DNA from: JAUIEH01 sp964483375
GTDB lineage: Bacteria; Pseudomonadota; Alphaproteobacteria; Caulobacterales; Maricaulaceae
Assembly (NCBI GenBank): GCA_964483375.1
Contig: CAZABJ010000036.1
Location: forward strand, 1-29,319
Reading direction: 5' to 3'
DNA: 29,319 nucleotides
Position 1 is the first letter of the stretch. Each line of letters starts with the position of its first letter. The notes beneath the pieces are model-generated. The model searched no databases. It was not told where the DNA came from and saw only the letters and a program-made list of their open reading frames with translations. Made by a program: the position numbers and the translations under genes. Below are positions 14,540 to 22,602 of this stretch, one piece after another.

Positions 14540-15227
14540 CAGGCTCGAGCCGATCGCGCTTGCGCGCGTACATGGCGGCGTCCGCACGCGCCAGCGCTTC
14601 CTCAGCGGTTTCGCCGGGACCGAAGCCATAAGCCCCAAACGTCGCCTTCACCGGATAGAATGCGCCCTCATACTCGGCCGGACTTCGCTCCAACGCCGCC
14701 TTCAGCGCGATGGCCTTCACCTCCGCTGCGTCACGCCCGCCATGGGCCAAAGCGACGGCGAATTCGTCCCCGCCAAGCCGACCGACAAAGTCGGACTGCC
14801 GCACCTGAGCGACCAGAAACGCCGCAACATGGCGCAAGACCGCATCGCCCACTGCGTGACCGTGTGCGTCGTTAATGCGCTTGAAATCGTCCAAATCGAC
14901 GTAAACGAGGCTCGCCTCCAGCCCATAACGGTCGGCGAACGCCATCGCGCGGGACAGTTCGCGCATGAAAGCGCGGCGATTATAGACGTCCGCCAGCGGA
15001 TCGGTGTCGGCCAGCGCTTCAAGCTCTCGGACACGCTGGCGCAAGCTGTCGGCCTCGCCGCGCAGGCGGTCCACTTCGCCCATAAGCTCAAGCAACGCCA
15101 CCCGGGCGCGCGGCGTGATCTCCCCCGCCGCCAAAGTCCGCATGGCGGCCGGCGCGGGGTTGGCGCGGCGTTCGACGGGGGTTTGAGAAGGCGGCGCTGG
15201 TTTCGGCGTCCTGTCGGCGCGGCTCAT
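14529..15227 (-). CDS. Diguanylate cyclase: coiled coil plus GGDEF domain
   Basis: 232 residues. Residues 1-40 are Pro/Arg-rich and look disordered. About 42-73 forms a short coiled coil (LMGEVDRLRGEADSLRQRVREL), then DTDPLADVYNRRAF opens a full GGDEF domain (75-228). The active-site GGDEF (152-156) is intact. The allosteric I-site RQSD (143-146) lies exactly five residues before it, so product inhibition by c-di-GMP is expected. It has no membrane segment or sensory domain. The layout resembles Caulobacter DgcB (coiled coil plus GGDEF), though orthology is not established. GGGAG stands about 10 bp before the ATG. It is divergent from purE. Confidence 0.88.
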   Translation of the reverse strand: MSRADRTPKPAPPSQTPVERRANPAPAAMRTLAAGEITPRARVALLELMGEVDRLRGEADSLRQRVRELEALADTDPLADVYNRRAFMRELSRAMAFADRYGLEASLVYVDLDDFKRINDAHGHAVGDAVLRHVAAFLVAQVRQSDFVGRLGGDEFAVALAHGGRDAAEVKAIALKAALERSPAEYEGAFYPVKATFGAYGFGPGETAEEALARADAAMYARKRDRLEPVTR

Positions 15228-15307
15228 GGCTCAGCGGCTCCCAAAAGAGTTGACCCCGCCAGGCTCGCGAAACTGGGTAAACGAAGTTTTACGCTGCGGG
15301 GGCGCGC

Positions 15308-15335
15308 TTGACCTGAGCGCGCGTCTCCGTATGGT
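15308..15335 (+). promoter_or_regulatory. Candidate promoter of purEK
   Basis: TTGACC (15308-15313), a 16-bp spacer and TATGGT (15330-15335). This would start transcription about 30 bp before purE. There is no clear Shine-Dalgarno before the purE ATG. Confidence 0.45.
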
Positions 15336-15371
15336 CCGCGCTCTTTTTCGCAACCCGGGGCCTCACCCGCG

Positions 15372-15863
15372 ATGACCACACCACCGCTTGTCGCGGTCAT
15401 TATGGGTTCGGAGTCTGACTGGCCGACCATGTCCGCAGCGGCCGAGATGTTGGACACGCTCCAAATCCCGCATGAGCACCGCATCGTCTCTGCGCATCGC
15501 ACGCCTAAGCGGCTGTTCGACTACGCCCAGAGCGCGAAAGACCGCGGCGTCAAAGTGATTGTCGCCGGCGCCGGCGGGGCGGCGCATTTGCCGGGCATGA
15601 CCGCGGCGCTCTCGCCCCTGCCTGTGTTTGGGGTGCCGGTGGAGTCCAAAGCGCTTTCGGGCTGGGACAGCCTGTTGTCGATCGCCCAAATGCCCGCGGG
15701 CGTACCCGTGGGGACGCTCGCCATCGGGCGCTCCGGCGCCAAGAACGCGGCCCTTTTGGCGGCGCGCGTTTTGGCTTTGTCCGACATGGCGTTGGCGGAG
15801 CGGCTGGACGCCTGGATCGAAGAACAGACCGCCGGCGTGGACGAGGAGCCGGACCGGTCGTGA
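15372..15863 (+). CDS. purE: N5-carboxyaminoimidazole ribonucleotide mutase
   Basis: 163 residues, class I PurE length. It moves the carboxylate of N5-CAIR to C4 in purine synthesis and works with PurK in the next gene. Motifs: MGSESDWPTM (near 14), EHRIVSAHRTP (36-46, the catalytic-loop region), AGAGGAAHLPGM (near 65-77), PVFGVPVESKALSGWDSLLSIAQMP-type residues, and GVPVGTLAIG. The stop overlaps the purK GTG by 4 bases, so the two enzymes are translationally coupled. Confidence 0.95.
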   Translation: MTTPPLVAVIMGSESDWPTMSAAAEMLDTLQIPHEHRIVSAHRTPKRLFDYAQSAKDRGVKVIVAGAGGAAHLPGMTAALSPLPVFGVPVESKALSGWDSLLSIAQMPAGVPVGTLAIGRSGAKNAALLAARVLALSDMALAERLDAWIEEQTAGVDEEPDRS

Positions 15864-16942
15864 CGCCGTTGGCGCGGGGCTCTGTCATCGGCGTCCTTGG
15901 CGGGGGCCAATTGGGGCGCATGCTCGCTTTGGCCGGCGCACGGTTGGGCTTTGATGTTCACATTCTTGACCCAGACCCGGACGCGCCGGCGGGTCGGGTC
16001 GCGGCAAAGCGCATCGCCGCCCAATATGACGATCACGACGCGGTTGCGGCTTTCGCCGCGGACTGCGACGCCGTCACCTACGAGTTTGAGAACATCCCGA
16101 CAGCGGCGGTGCGCGCTGCCGCGGCCGTTCGCCCCGTGCGCCCGCATGTTCGCGCCTTGGAAGTCGCCCAAGACCGGGTCACGGAAAAAACATTCGTGAC
16201 GGAGGCCGGCGCCGCCGCCACGCGATTTGCAGCGGTCGCCACGCGGACCGAGCTGGACAGAGCCTTGCCGAGCATCGGGATTCCGGCGCTCTTGAAAACG
16301 CGGCGCATGGGCTATGACGGCAAAGGCCAGGCCCGCATCACCGACGCCGCCGCGGCCGCCCTCGACGCGGCATGGGACGAGATGAAGGGCGCGCCCGCAA
16401 TCCTAGAAGCCCATGTCGACTTCGTGCGTGAGCTTTCGGTCATCGCCGCGCGGGGGGCGGACGGCGCGATCGCCGTCTACCCCCTCGCCGAGAACCGCCA
16501 TGAGAACGGCGTTTTGCGGGAAAGCCGGGCGCCCGCCCCGGCCGCCGAGCCGCTTAAGGCGGAAGCCGAGGCGATCGTGCGGGCCCTTTTGGCTGCGCTT
16601 GACTATGTCGGCGTCCTTGCGGTCGAATTGTTCGAGACCTCTGACGGCGCGCTCTTGGTCAACGAGATGGCGCCGCGGGTCCACAACTCAGGTCACTGGA
16701 CCCTCGACGCCGCCGCTTGCGACCAGTTTGAACAACACATCCGCGCCGTCGCGGGCTGGCCCCTCGGCGGGACGGAAGCGTTAACGCGCGCACGGATGGT
16801 GAATTTGCTCGGCGACGACATCGCCCGAGCCGAGACGCTCGCCGCCCGGCCGGACGCGCGGCTTCACCTCTACGGCAAGCGAGAGACGCGTCCGGGCCGA
16901 AAAATGGGGCACGTGACTTTCCTTGGAGAAACCAGCGACTAG
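15860..16942 (+). CDS. purK: N5-carboxyaminoimidazole ribonucleotide synthase
   Basis: 360 residues with GTG start overlapping the purE stop (GTGA). It is an ATP-grasp enzyme that carboxylates AIR using bicarbonate and ATP. Motifs: the N-terminal GVLGGGQLGRMLA (11-23), TYEFENIP (near 73-80), KTRRMGYDGKGQ (about 147-158, ATP-binding loop), EAHVDFVRELSV, AVYPLAENRHENGVLRES, and the metal site LLVNEMAPRVHNSGHWT (near 267-283). The family hallmark ending GHVTF is present near 353. A GAAA-loop hairpin followed by five T lies 29 bp downstream. Confidence 0.95.
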   Translation: MTPLARGSVIGVLGGGQLGRMLALAGARLGFDVHILDPDPDAPAGRVAAKRIAAQYDDHDAVAAFAADCDAVTYEFENIPTAAVRAAAAVRPVRPHVRALEVAQDRVTEKTFVTEAGAAATRFAAVATRTELDRALPSIGIPALLKTRRMGYDGKGQARITDAAAAALDAAWDEMKGAPAILEAHVDFVRELSVIAARGADGAIAVYPLAENRHENGVLRESRAPAPAAEPLKAEAEAIVRALLAALDYVGVLAVELFETSDGALLVNEMAPRVHNSGHWTLDAAACDQFEQHIRAVAGWPLGGTEALTRARMVNLLGDDIARAETLAARPDARLHLYGKRETRPGRKMGHVTFLGETSD

Positions 16943-16970
16943 GCCGTCGGCCCGCGACGTCAAGTCCCAA

Positions 16971-16992
16971 GCTCGGAAACGAGCGTGTTTTT
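16971..16992 (+). terminator. Probable terminator of purEK
   Basis: Stem GCTCG/CGAGC (5 bp) with a GAAA tetraloop, three bases, then five T (16988-16992). The stem is short but the loop is stabilising. It separates purK from the HTH gene. Confidence 0.5.
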
Positions 16993-17043
16993 CAGCGTCC
17001 TGCGTGATACTGTCCGCTGTGCGGTGATCGAAGGAAGAACGCG

Positions 17044-17235
17044 ATGCTGAGCAAGCCGTTATTGACGGTCCACGAAACGGCCGAGCAGCTGAAAGTCAAA
17101 GAGAGCACGATCCGAGCTTGGATCCGGCAGGAGAAGCTGCGCGCGATCAAATTCGGTCGGGAATGGCGGATCGCGGTGGTCGACCTTGAGCGCTTCTTAA
17201 ACGCGAACGCGAATGTAGACGCCCAGGACGCCTAG
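17044..17235 (+). CDS. Small MerR/excisionase-type helix-turn-helix protein
   Basis: 63 residues. The winged-helix excisionase-like pattern is clear: LLTVHETAEQLKVKESTIRAW, then IRQEKLRAIKFGREWRI and a final helix VDLERFLNA. The protein is a bare DNA-binding domain, as in BldC-like regulators or phage Xis. AAGGA stands 8 bp before the ATG. The surroundings are purK and coq9, not phage genes, and no integrase or att repeat is visible, so a host regulator is more likely than an excisionase. It is convergent with coq9, with 10 bp between the stops. Confidence 0.8.
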   Translation: MLSKPLLTVHETAEQLKVKESTIRAWIRQEKLRAIKFGREWRIAVVDLERFLNANANVDAQDA

Positions 17236-17245
17236 CGACGCGCCC

Positions 17246-17905
17246 TCAACGCCGCCGCGGATAGCGCAGCGCCGCGGCCGCCGCGAGCGGGGAGGGAACG
17301 CCCTCGAACATCTTCGCCGCGCGCGCTTTGGTTTTTTCGAATTGCATGACGTTCGCGATGCGCCGATCGAGAAACCGCCAGGCGTCTTCGGGCTCGTCTG
17401 CGTGAAGCCACACGCCCAGCGTTGAGGACAAGACCCCCGACAGAATGGTCCGCTTCGAATAAAAGTTGCCGTCCGTCGAGGTGTCGCCGATCGCACGCCA
17501 GATCGTGTCGGACGCGCGCCAGATGATTCGGCCGGCGCGAAGGGCCCCGTCCGGCATCGCCAAACGGGCCGCCGCCCGGCGCGCCGCCTCCCGCCGCGCG
17601 TCCCCGATGGCGAAAATCCGAGACCGCACGCCTGTCGTCACCCGCTCGCGCACCTTCATGCTCGCCAAGTCGGTGGCGGCCAGCTCGGTGCTGACGGCGC
17701 GGTCGCACTCAAGCGCCCAGAAATCCAACAGATCCAAAACCCCGCCAGGGCAAGCCAAAGCGGCGCTCCCCTCGGGCAAACCCGCGTCGCGCTCCGCAGC
17801 GGCGAGCGTCGCTTGCGACCAGCCGTCAAACGCCGCCGCCTCAAACGCCGCGGACAAGAGTTCGCGACGCATTTCGTTCAAGTGGCTAAGATCCGCGCCA
17901 GCCAT
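17246..17905 (-). CDS. COQ9-family ubiquinone biosynthesis protein
   Basis: 219 residues, matching the bacterial COQ9 family whose members were once described as 'rpsU-divergently transcribed', exactly the arrangement here. The N-terminus has a TetR-like helical start (RRELLSAAFEAAAFDGWS). The middle carries the COQ9 core: RVTTGVRSRI near 88, IIWRASDTIWRAIGDTSTDGNFYSKR (about 128-153) and LSGVLSSTLGVWL. COQ9 binds lipids and presents quinone intermediates to COQ7-type hydroxylation. This is family knowledge, not shown here. GGAGGAGG precedes the ATG by about 12 bp. It shares its upstream region with rpsU. Confidence 0.85.
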   Translation of the reverse strand: MAGADLSHLNEMRRELLSAAFEAAAFDGWSQATLAAAERDAGLPEGSAALACPGGVLDLLDFWALECDRAVSTELAATDLASMKVRERVTTGVRSRIFAIGDARREAARRAAARLAMPDGALRAGRIIWRASDTIWRAIGDTSTDGNFYSKRTILSGVLSSTLGVWLHADEPEDAWRFLDRRIANVMQFEKTKARAAKMFEGVPSPLAAAAALRYPRRR

Positions 17906-18018
17906 GGGTGTCGATAACCTCCTCCGCGCAGTAGACTAATTTACCCGATTTTGTTACGTCCCGCCGCCTGATTGAAGGCGTCGCGCCGGTGCGGCGTCAA
18001 CGGAGGAGGGCCCAGACC

Positions 18019-18237
18019 ATCGTTCAGATCTTCGTACGCGACAATAATGTCGACCAAGCGATCAAAGCGCTGAAGAAAAAGATGCAGCGCGAAGGCACGT
18101 TCCGCGAGATGAAACGGCGGAACCACTACGAAAAACCGTCGGAAAAGCGCGCTCGTCAGCGTGCGGAGGCGATCCGTCGCGCCCGCAAGCTCGCGCGCAA
18201 ACGCGCCCAACGCGAAGGCCTCGTCGCGAAAAAGTAG
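18019..18237 (+). CDS. rpsU: 30S ribosomal protein S21, apparent ATC start codon
   Basis: 72 residues, beginning at the position where S21 begins in relatives: (M)VQIFVRDNNVDQA, then IKALKKKMQREG, FREMKRRNHYEKPSEKR and a basic tail. The codon in the initiator position is ATC, and a strong AGGAGG (18004-18009) lies 9 bp upstream at normal spacing. The only upstream canonical in-frame start is a GTG at 17989, which would add ten residues encoded through the Shine-Dalgarno itself and has no ribosome site. S21 sits near the anti-Shine-Dalgarno end of 16S rRNA and helps initiation. An atypical start on this gene may be regulatory, or may be a base error. Divergent from coq9. Confidence 0.85.
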   Translation: MVQIFVRDNNVDQAIKALKKKMQREGTFREMKRRNHYEKPSEKRARQRAEAIRRARKLARKRAQREGLVAKK

Positions 18238-18268
18238 ACCGGGGCTGGCCACACTCCCCTCCTCCCGC

Positions 18269-18296
18269 GGCCGTCGCTTTATGCGGCGCGACGGCC
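18269..18296. terminator. Hairpin between convergent rpsU and ABC permease
   Basis: Perfect 9-bp stem GGCCGTCGC/GCGACGGCC around a ten-base loop. It begins 32 bp after the rpsU stop and covers the last codons and the stop of the permease gene. No T-run follows on either strand. Confidence 0.45.
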
Positions 18297-19751
18297 GAAC
18301 ATGCGTGCGATGAGCGCGCGCGCCGCCCCTGGGGTCGCGCCGCTGACGACGCCCGCACGGAACACCCCGCCCGCAGCCCAGACGACGAACACCGTCGTGG
18401 CGACCAGCAAAGCGCTGGTGCCCGCAATCTCAAACAGAGACGGGTCCGTCGGCATCCGCAGGATCATCACGAACGGCGTGTAGAGCGGGATCCACGACAG
18501 GATCGCGAGGATCGGACTGGTGGGGTCCCTCAGACCGATCACCAGCGCGAACATCGGCACCATGAGGATCAGGATCATCGGCGTCATCAATGTCTGCGCC
18601 TCCTGGATCGTCTCGCACAGGCTGCCGATGGCGATGAAAATCGCGCCGTAAACCAAGTAACCGGCGACAAAGTAAGCCGCGAACGGGATCAGCAGGCCCG
18701 GATCGAACACTGCGTCAGCGACTTCGGGCGGAATATCCAGGCCGGCCTGTGCGGCGCTGAGCATGGCCGCGAACGCCGCTCCGCCCCAGACCGCGACAAG
18801 CGTGAAGCTGACCGCCGCCACGCCCATCAGTTTTCCGAACAGAATTTCGTGCAGACGCGCGGTGGAGAGAAGCGTCTCAAGAACCTTGTTGGACTTCTCT
18901 TCAATCGTGCTCGTCAGCAGCATGTTGACGACCGAGAAGATCACGACCCACAGCGACATTCCCAGCCCGAACGCCATGAAATAGGGAAGCTGGTCGGCGA
19001 CGGTGACTTCAGCCGCAGACCCCTCCCGTTCGGGGGTCAGGCGTCGGACGCCCGGCGCGAGACTGTCGATGCGCGCGGCCGCCTCTCGGCTGACGCCGGC
19101 TTCGAGAAGCGCATTGGCGCGCATGGTGTCGCGCACCGCGCCGCGAACAAGACTGCGGAAGGACTCGGTGCTGAGCGCGGCGCCCGCGCTCCAAATGTCG
19201 ATAGTCACCTCGCCCGCGGCGTCTGAGGAGATAATGGCCGCGGCGGAGAGGCTGCGGGCCCCTTCCGGAGTGTCCACCGTCCGTTCGCCCATCAGGTAAG
19301 GCCGCAGCCCATCGGGATCGCGCGCCGGCGGCTCCACAAGCAGGATGTTTCCGTTGCTTCCGCTTAACCGCGCAGGGTCGACAAGCCCGGCGACGCCGGC
19401 GGCCTCGAGCCCAGCGGCGAGGGCGGCTTCCGCATCACCCTCAGCGGCGTCGAACGCCTCCAGCGCTCGCTCACGCGCGCCCTCGTCTCCCTGAATGCTC
19501 GACAAGGCGGCGAGCGCGGCGCGTGCGGTGCGCCGCCCCCGTTCGGCGATGGCTTGCTCCACCGCGCCGTCAAAGGTGGGGTCCTCGGCGATGACAGAAA
19601 CGTAGAGCGTCGCCGCAGCGCGTTCGGCCACCAGGGGGATCACGAAGCCTAAGCTCATGAACACCGGCACCATCGCCAGCGACAGCCAGAAGCCCCAGGT
19701 GGCGACGTAAGAGAGATACTCCCGCCTCGCGATGAGGAAAATCTGGCGCAT
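18279..19751 (-). CDS. ABC-2 type exporter permease, NatB-like
   Basis: 490 residues. The N-terminus MRQIFLIARREYLSYVATWGFW, leading into a first helix (about 15-40), is typical of NatB/YhaP permeases (COG1668). A long extracytoplasmic region (about 45-230) follows. Then come five or six membrane helices with VNMLLTSTIEEKSNKVLETLLSTA (near 268-290), the cytoplasmic coupling segment that contacts the ATPase. The ATG at 19751 overlaps the ATPase stop by one base (TAATG), so subunits are made together. Substrates in the family include Na+ and antibiotics; here it is unknown. Another frame extends 5' to 19916 but lies inside the ATPase gene and is not the start. Confidence 0.88.
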   Translation of the reverse strand: MRQIFLIARREYLSYVATWGFWLSLAMVPVFMSLGFVIPLVAERAAATLYVSVIAEDPTFDGAVEQAIAERGRRTARAALAALSSIQGDEGARERALEAFDAAEGDAEAALAAGLEAAGVAGLVDPARLSGSNGNILLVEPPARDPDGLRPYLMGERTVDTPEGARSLSAAAIISSDAAGEVTIDIWSAGAALSTESFRSLVRGAVRDTMRANALLEAGVSREAAARIDSLAPGVRRLTPEREGSAAEVTVADQLPYFMAFGLGMSLWVVIFSVVNMLLTSTIEEKSNKVLETLLSTARLHEILFGKLMGVAAVSFTLVAVWGGAAFAAMLSAAQAGLDIPPEVADAVFDPGLLIPFAAYFVAGYLVYGAIFIAIGSLCETIQEAQTLMTPMILILMVPMFALVIGLRDPTSPILAILSWIPLYTPFVMILRMPTDPSLFEIAGTSALLVATTVFVVWAAGGVFRAGVVSGATPGAARALIARMFGRRAA

Positions 19752-20707
19752 TACGCGGCCTCCTCCGGACGCGACGACGCCGCGCTCACCATGGTCATAA
19801 ACGCGTCGTGGAGATGGGGGCGAACCGGCTCGAATAGTCGGAGCGGCGCTCCGGACTCCACGCAGGCCCGCAGCAAGTCCTGAGCCCCCGCGCCATTGTC
19901 GAGGTCCGCGCGCCACCGGGCGTTATCGGGCTCGCTCGCCTCTTCGGGCGTGAACCGCACCCCCGCCAGCGAGAGACGCCCCGGCAGGTCGATGCCCGCC
20001 TCCGTTTCCAAGATGACTTGGCGGGGCGCTTCTGCGAGCGCCTCATCCACCCGGCCGTCGAAAATTTTGCGTCCCTGCGCGATGAGCACGATGCGGTCGC
20101 ATAAGCGCTCGGCATGTTCCATCACATGGGTGGAGAACAACACCGTCGCGCCTTGCTCTCTTAAGCCCAGCACCAGGTTTTCGAGCGTTTGTTGGTTGAC
20201 GGGGTCGAGCCCGGAAAACGGTTCGTCGAGGATGACGAATTCAGGGTCGTGGGCGACGGAACCGAGGATTTGGACCTTCTGCGCCATGCCTTTGGAGAGG
20301 GTCTTGATTTTTTTCTCCGCCACCTCCCCCAGGCCGTACTCCTCCAAAAGCGCGCGCGCCTTGCGGCGGGCCTCGCCGGCGCCCATGCCCTTCATACGTC
20401 CGAAAAACGTGATCACGCTCAACGGCGTCATCTTTCGGTACAATCCGCGCTCTTCCGGCAAGAAGCCCACTTTGTCCCGCGCCCGCTTGGTCGGCGGACG
20501 GCCGAACAGACGCACCGCCCCCGCATCGGGTCGAATGACGTCGAGGATCATCCGTAAGGTGGTCGTCTTGCCGGCCCCGTTTGGACCCAAAAAGCCGCAA
20601 ATCATGCCGCGCTCGACAGCAAAGCTGACGTCGCGAACCGCGGGTCGGCCGTTGAACGACTTTGACACGCCGTCAACCTCAAGCACCGGTCCGGATGCGC
20701 TTTCCAC
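19751..20707 (-). CDS. ABC exporter ATP-binding subunit, NatA-like
   Basis: 318 residues from the GTG at 20707, chosen because AAAGGA lies 8 bp upstream. An ATG at 20761 would add 18 residues without a ribosome site. Walker A is GPNGAGKTT (near 41-49), the signature is LSKGMAQKV, Walker B is FVILDEPFSGLDP, and the H-loop is STHVMEH. Q-loop residues sit in VGFLPEERGLY, where the E-E form replaces the usual Gln, as in this NatA-type branch. The C-terminal region (about 220-318) is a regulatory domain of the DrrA/NatA type. Two subunits with two copies of the downstream permease would make the exporter in the inner membrane. Confidence 0.9.
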   Translation of the reverse strand: MESASGPVLEVDGVSKSFNGRPAVRDVSFAVERGMICGFLGPNGAGKTTTLRMILDVIRPDAGAVRLFGRPPTKRARDKVGFLPEERGLYRKMTPLSVITFFGRMKGMGAGEARRKARALLEEYGLGEVAEKKIKTLSKGMAQKVQILGSVAHDPEFVILDEPFSGLDPVNQQTLENLVLGLREQGATVLFSTHVMEHAERLCDRIVLIAQGRKIFDGRVDEALAEAPRQVILETEAGIDLPGRLSLAGVRFTPEEASEPDNARWRADLDNGAGAQDLLRACVESGAPLRLFEPVRPHLHDAFMTMVSAASSRPEEAA

Positions 20708-20860
20708 AGAATGGGTCCTTTCTGATCGTCCTGTCGGCCCCGCACCACAACTCGGTCGCATACGGACGCCGCAATCTCTTTTAATGCGTATGCCGCGCCA
20801 GTCGAGCGCGGGACGCTGAGTCGCGCTGCGGCGTGATCGTTAATCTGCGCTCATCCGCCC

Positions 20861-20883
20861 CCGCTCCGCTTGCCCAGGAGCGG
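20861..20883 (+). promoter_or_regulatory. Hairpin that includes the likely Shine-Dalgarno of the ureohydrolase gene
   Basis: CCGCTCC (20861-20867) pairs perfectly with GGAGCGG (20877-20883). AGGAG at 20876-20880 is the only ribosome-site candidate before the ATG at 20895 (about 14 bp away), so the stem could limit translation. Confidence 0.3.
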
Positions 20884-20894
20884 ACTATCAGCCT

Positions 20895-21842
20895 ATGTCC
20901 GACCCCATGGAATACAGACCCATCCCAGGTCGCGAGCAGCCCCGCTTCGCCGCCGTGAAGACGTTCTTCCGCCTCCCCCATGCCCCGCTTGATGAGGATT
21001 GGGAGGTCGGGATTGCGGGCGTGCCCTATGACGGCGCGGTGAGCTATCGGCCCGGCGCGCGTTTCGGCCCCACGCGCGCTCGCGAACTCTCCGCGATGGG
21101 TCGCGGCTACCACATGACCCGCGAGCTCAATTGGGTGGAGCGGTTAAAGGTCGCCGACATCGGCGACGTGCCCGTCGCGCCGATCGACCAGGCTGAGACC
21201 TATGCGCGCATCGAGGCCTTTGCGACGCCGCTCCTGCAGGCGAGAAAACAGCTGATCTTCGTGGGCGGGGACCATTCCACGACGCTCGCCAATCTGCGAG
21301 CGGCCAAGGCCGCGCACGGCATTCTCAATCTGGTGCATTTCGACGCCCATCTCGACACCTACCCCGCGGCCTGGGGGCAGGAGTACCATCACGGAGCGTT
21401 TCTGCGGCACGCATTGGAGGAAGGCCTCGTTGCGGGCGCCCGCACGCTCCAGGTCGGCATTCGCGGACCACTCGCCGCAGCGGACGATTTGGATGTGGTG
21501 AACCGGTTCGGCGTGCGTGTGACCACCGTCGACGACGTCCGGATGGGCGGCCTTGAGGCGTTTCTGGAGACGCTGCCGCAGTTTCCAGAGGGACCGACTT
21601 ACGTGTCGTTCGACGTCGACTGCCTCGACCCCGCCTATGCCCCGGGCACGGGCACGCCCGTGCCGGGCGGGCTGACCACCTACGAAGCCCAACGGATCTT
21701 GCGCGCGCTGCATATCGCCGATTTCGTGGCCGGCGACGTGGTGGAGTTTTCCCCGCCCTATGACGCCTCAGACATCACCGCGCTGGCGGTCGTGGACGTG
21801 ATGTTCGAGTTTCTCGGCCTGATGGCCGCGCAGAAAGGCTGA
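20895..21842 (+). CDS. Agmatinase/arginase-family ureohydrolase
   Basis: 315 residues with the complete binuclear Mn site: H127 in GGDHS, D150, H152 and D154 in HFDAHLDT, and D240 and D242 in SFDVDCLDP. YHHGAF (164-169) and E284 (VVEFSPPYD) fit guanidino-group binding. The enzyme removes urea from a guanidino compound. Agmatine is the most common substrate of proteins with this pattern, but guanidinobutyrate or guanidinopropionate hydrolases look alike, so speB is not assigned firmly. An ATG at 20907 is an alternative start. The next gene, a TSUP permease, begins one base after the stop, so they form an operon and the permease may export or import a related compound. Confidence 0.85.
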   Translation: MSDPMEYRPIPGREQPRFAAVKTFFRLPHAPLDEDWEVGIAGVPYDGAVSYRPGARFGPTRARELSAMGRGYHMTRELNWVERLKVADIGDVPVAPIDQAETYARIEAFATPLLQARKQLIFVGGDHSTTLANLRAAKAAHGILNLVHFDAHLDTYPAAWGQEYHHGAFLRHALEEGLVAGARTLQVGIRGPLAAADDLDVVNRFGVRVTTVDDVRMGGLEAFLETLPQFPEGPTYVSFDVDCLDPAYAPGTGTPVPGGLTTYEAQRILRALHIADFVAGDVVEFSPPYDASDITALAVVDVMFEFLGLMAAQKG

Positions 21843-21843
21843 G

Positions 21844-22602
21844 ATGGAGGCCTTGCTTCCAGAGGGCGTCTCGCCCGCATTCGCCGCCCTGCTTACTTTC
21901 GCGAGCTTTTTCACCTCCGCCATGACCGCCGCGTTCGGCATCGGCGGCGGGCTCGCCTTGTTGGCCGTCATGGCGACGGGGATGCCGGCCGCGACGCTCA
22001 TCCCCGTCCACGGCGTGGTTCAACTCGGCTCCAATGCGGGGCGCGCGGCGGTGCAGCGCGCGCATATCGATTGGGGGCTGACGGCGTGGTTCTGCGGCGG
22101 CGGGCTTGTGGGCGCGGCGGTCGGCGCGGCGACGGTGACGAACCTGCCCGACGGTCCGATGAAACTGGCCATTGCTGGGTTCGTCTTATTCATGGTTTGG
22201 GGCCCGAAACCCCGCGGCCTGGGTCGCAGCAATCTCGCGATCGCCGGCGGCGGCGCGCTTGGCGGGGCGTTGACGATGTTTTTCGGCGCCACCGGCCCCT
22301 TCACCGCCGCGTTTCTGGCTGCGCGCGGGCTTGATCGGCTGACCCAGGTGGCGACGTTTTCGGCCTGCATGAGCGTGCAGCATGTCTTGAAAGTGGTCGC
22401 CTTCGCCGCGCTCGGTTTTGCGTTCGCCGAATGGGTTCCGTTGATGGCGGCGATGATCGCGACGGGATTTTTAGGCACGCTGTCGGGCGTGGCGGTGCTG
22501 AAACGCCTGCCTGAGCAAGCGTTTCGCACATCGCTGAAGTGGCTGTTGAGCGGTTTGGCGCTCTATTTGGCGTGGACGGGCCTGCGCTTGGGATTGGGCT
22601 GA
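21844..22602 (+). CDS. TSUP (TauE/SafE) family permease
   Basis: 252 residues with about eight hydrophobic helices arranged as two related halves. Each half opens with a glycine-rich motif: FGIGGGLALLAVM (31-43) and, in the second half, GALGGALTMFFGATGPFTAAFL (near 139-160). This is the DUF81/TauE signature. Family members carry sulfite, sulfoacetate or other organic anions across the inner membrane; the substrate here is unknown. The start follows the ureohydrolase stop by one base. The last 40 bp overlap the 3' end of the convergent secreted-protein gene. Confidence 0.88.
   Translation: MEALLPEGVSPAFAALLTFASFFTSAMTAAFGIGGGLALLAVMATGMPAATLIPVHGVVQLGSNAGRAAVQRAHIDWGLTAWFCGGGLVGAAVGAATVTNLPDGPMKLAIAGFVLFMVWGPKPRGLGRSNLAIAGGGALGGALTMFFGATGPFTAAFLAARGLDRLTQVATFSACMSVQHVLKVVAFAALGFAFAEWVPLMAAMIATGFLGTLSGVAVLKRLPEQAFRTSLKWLLSGLALYLAWTGLRLGLG

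Noticed and set aside
17044..17235. Excisionase of an integrated element
   Set aside because: No integrase, direct repeats, tRNA end or phage genes nearby; both neighbours are core metabolic genes.
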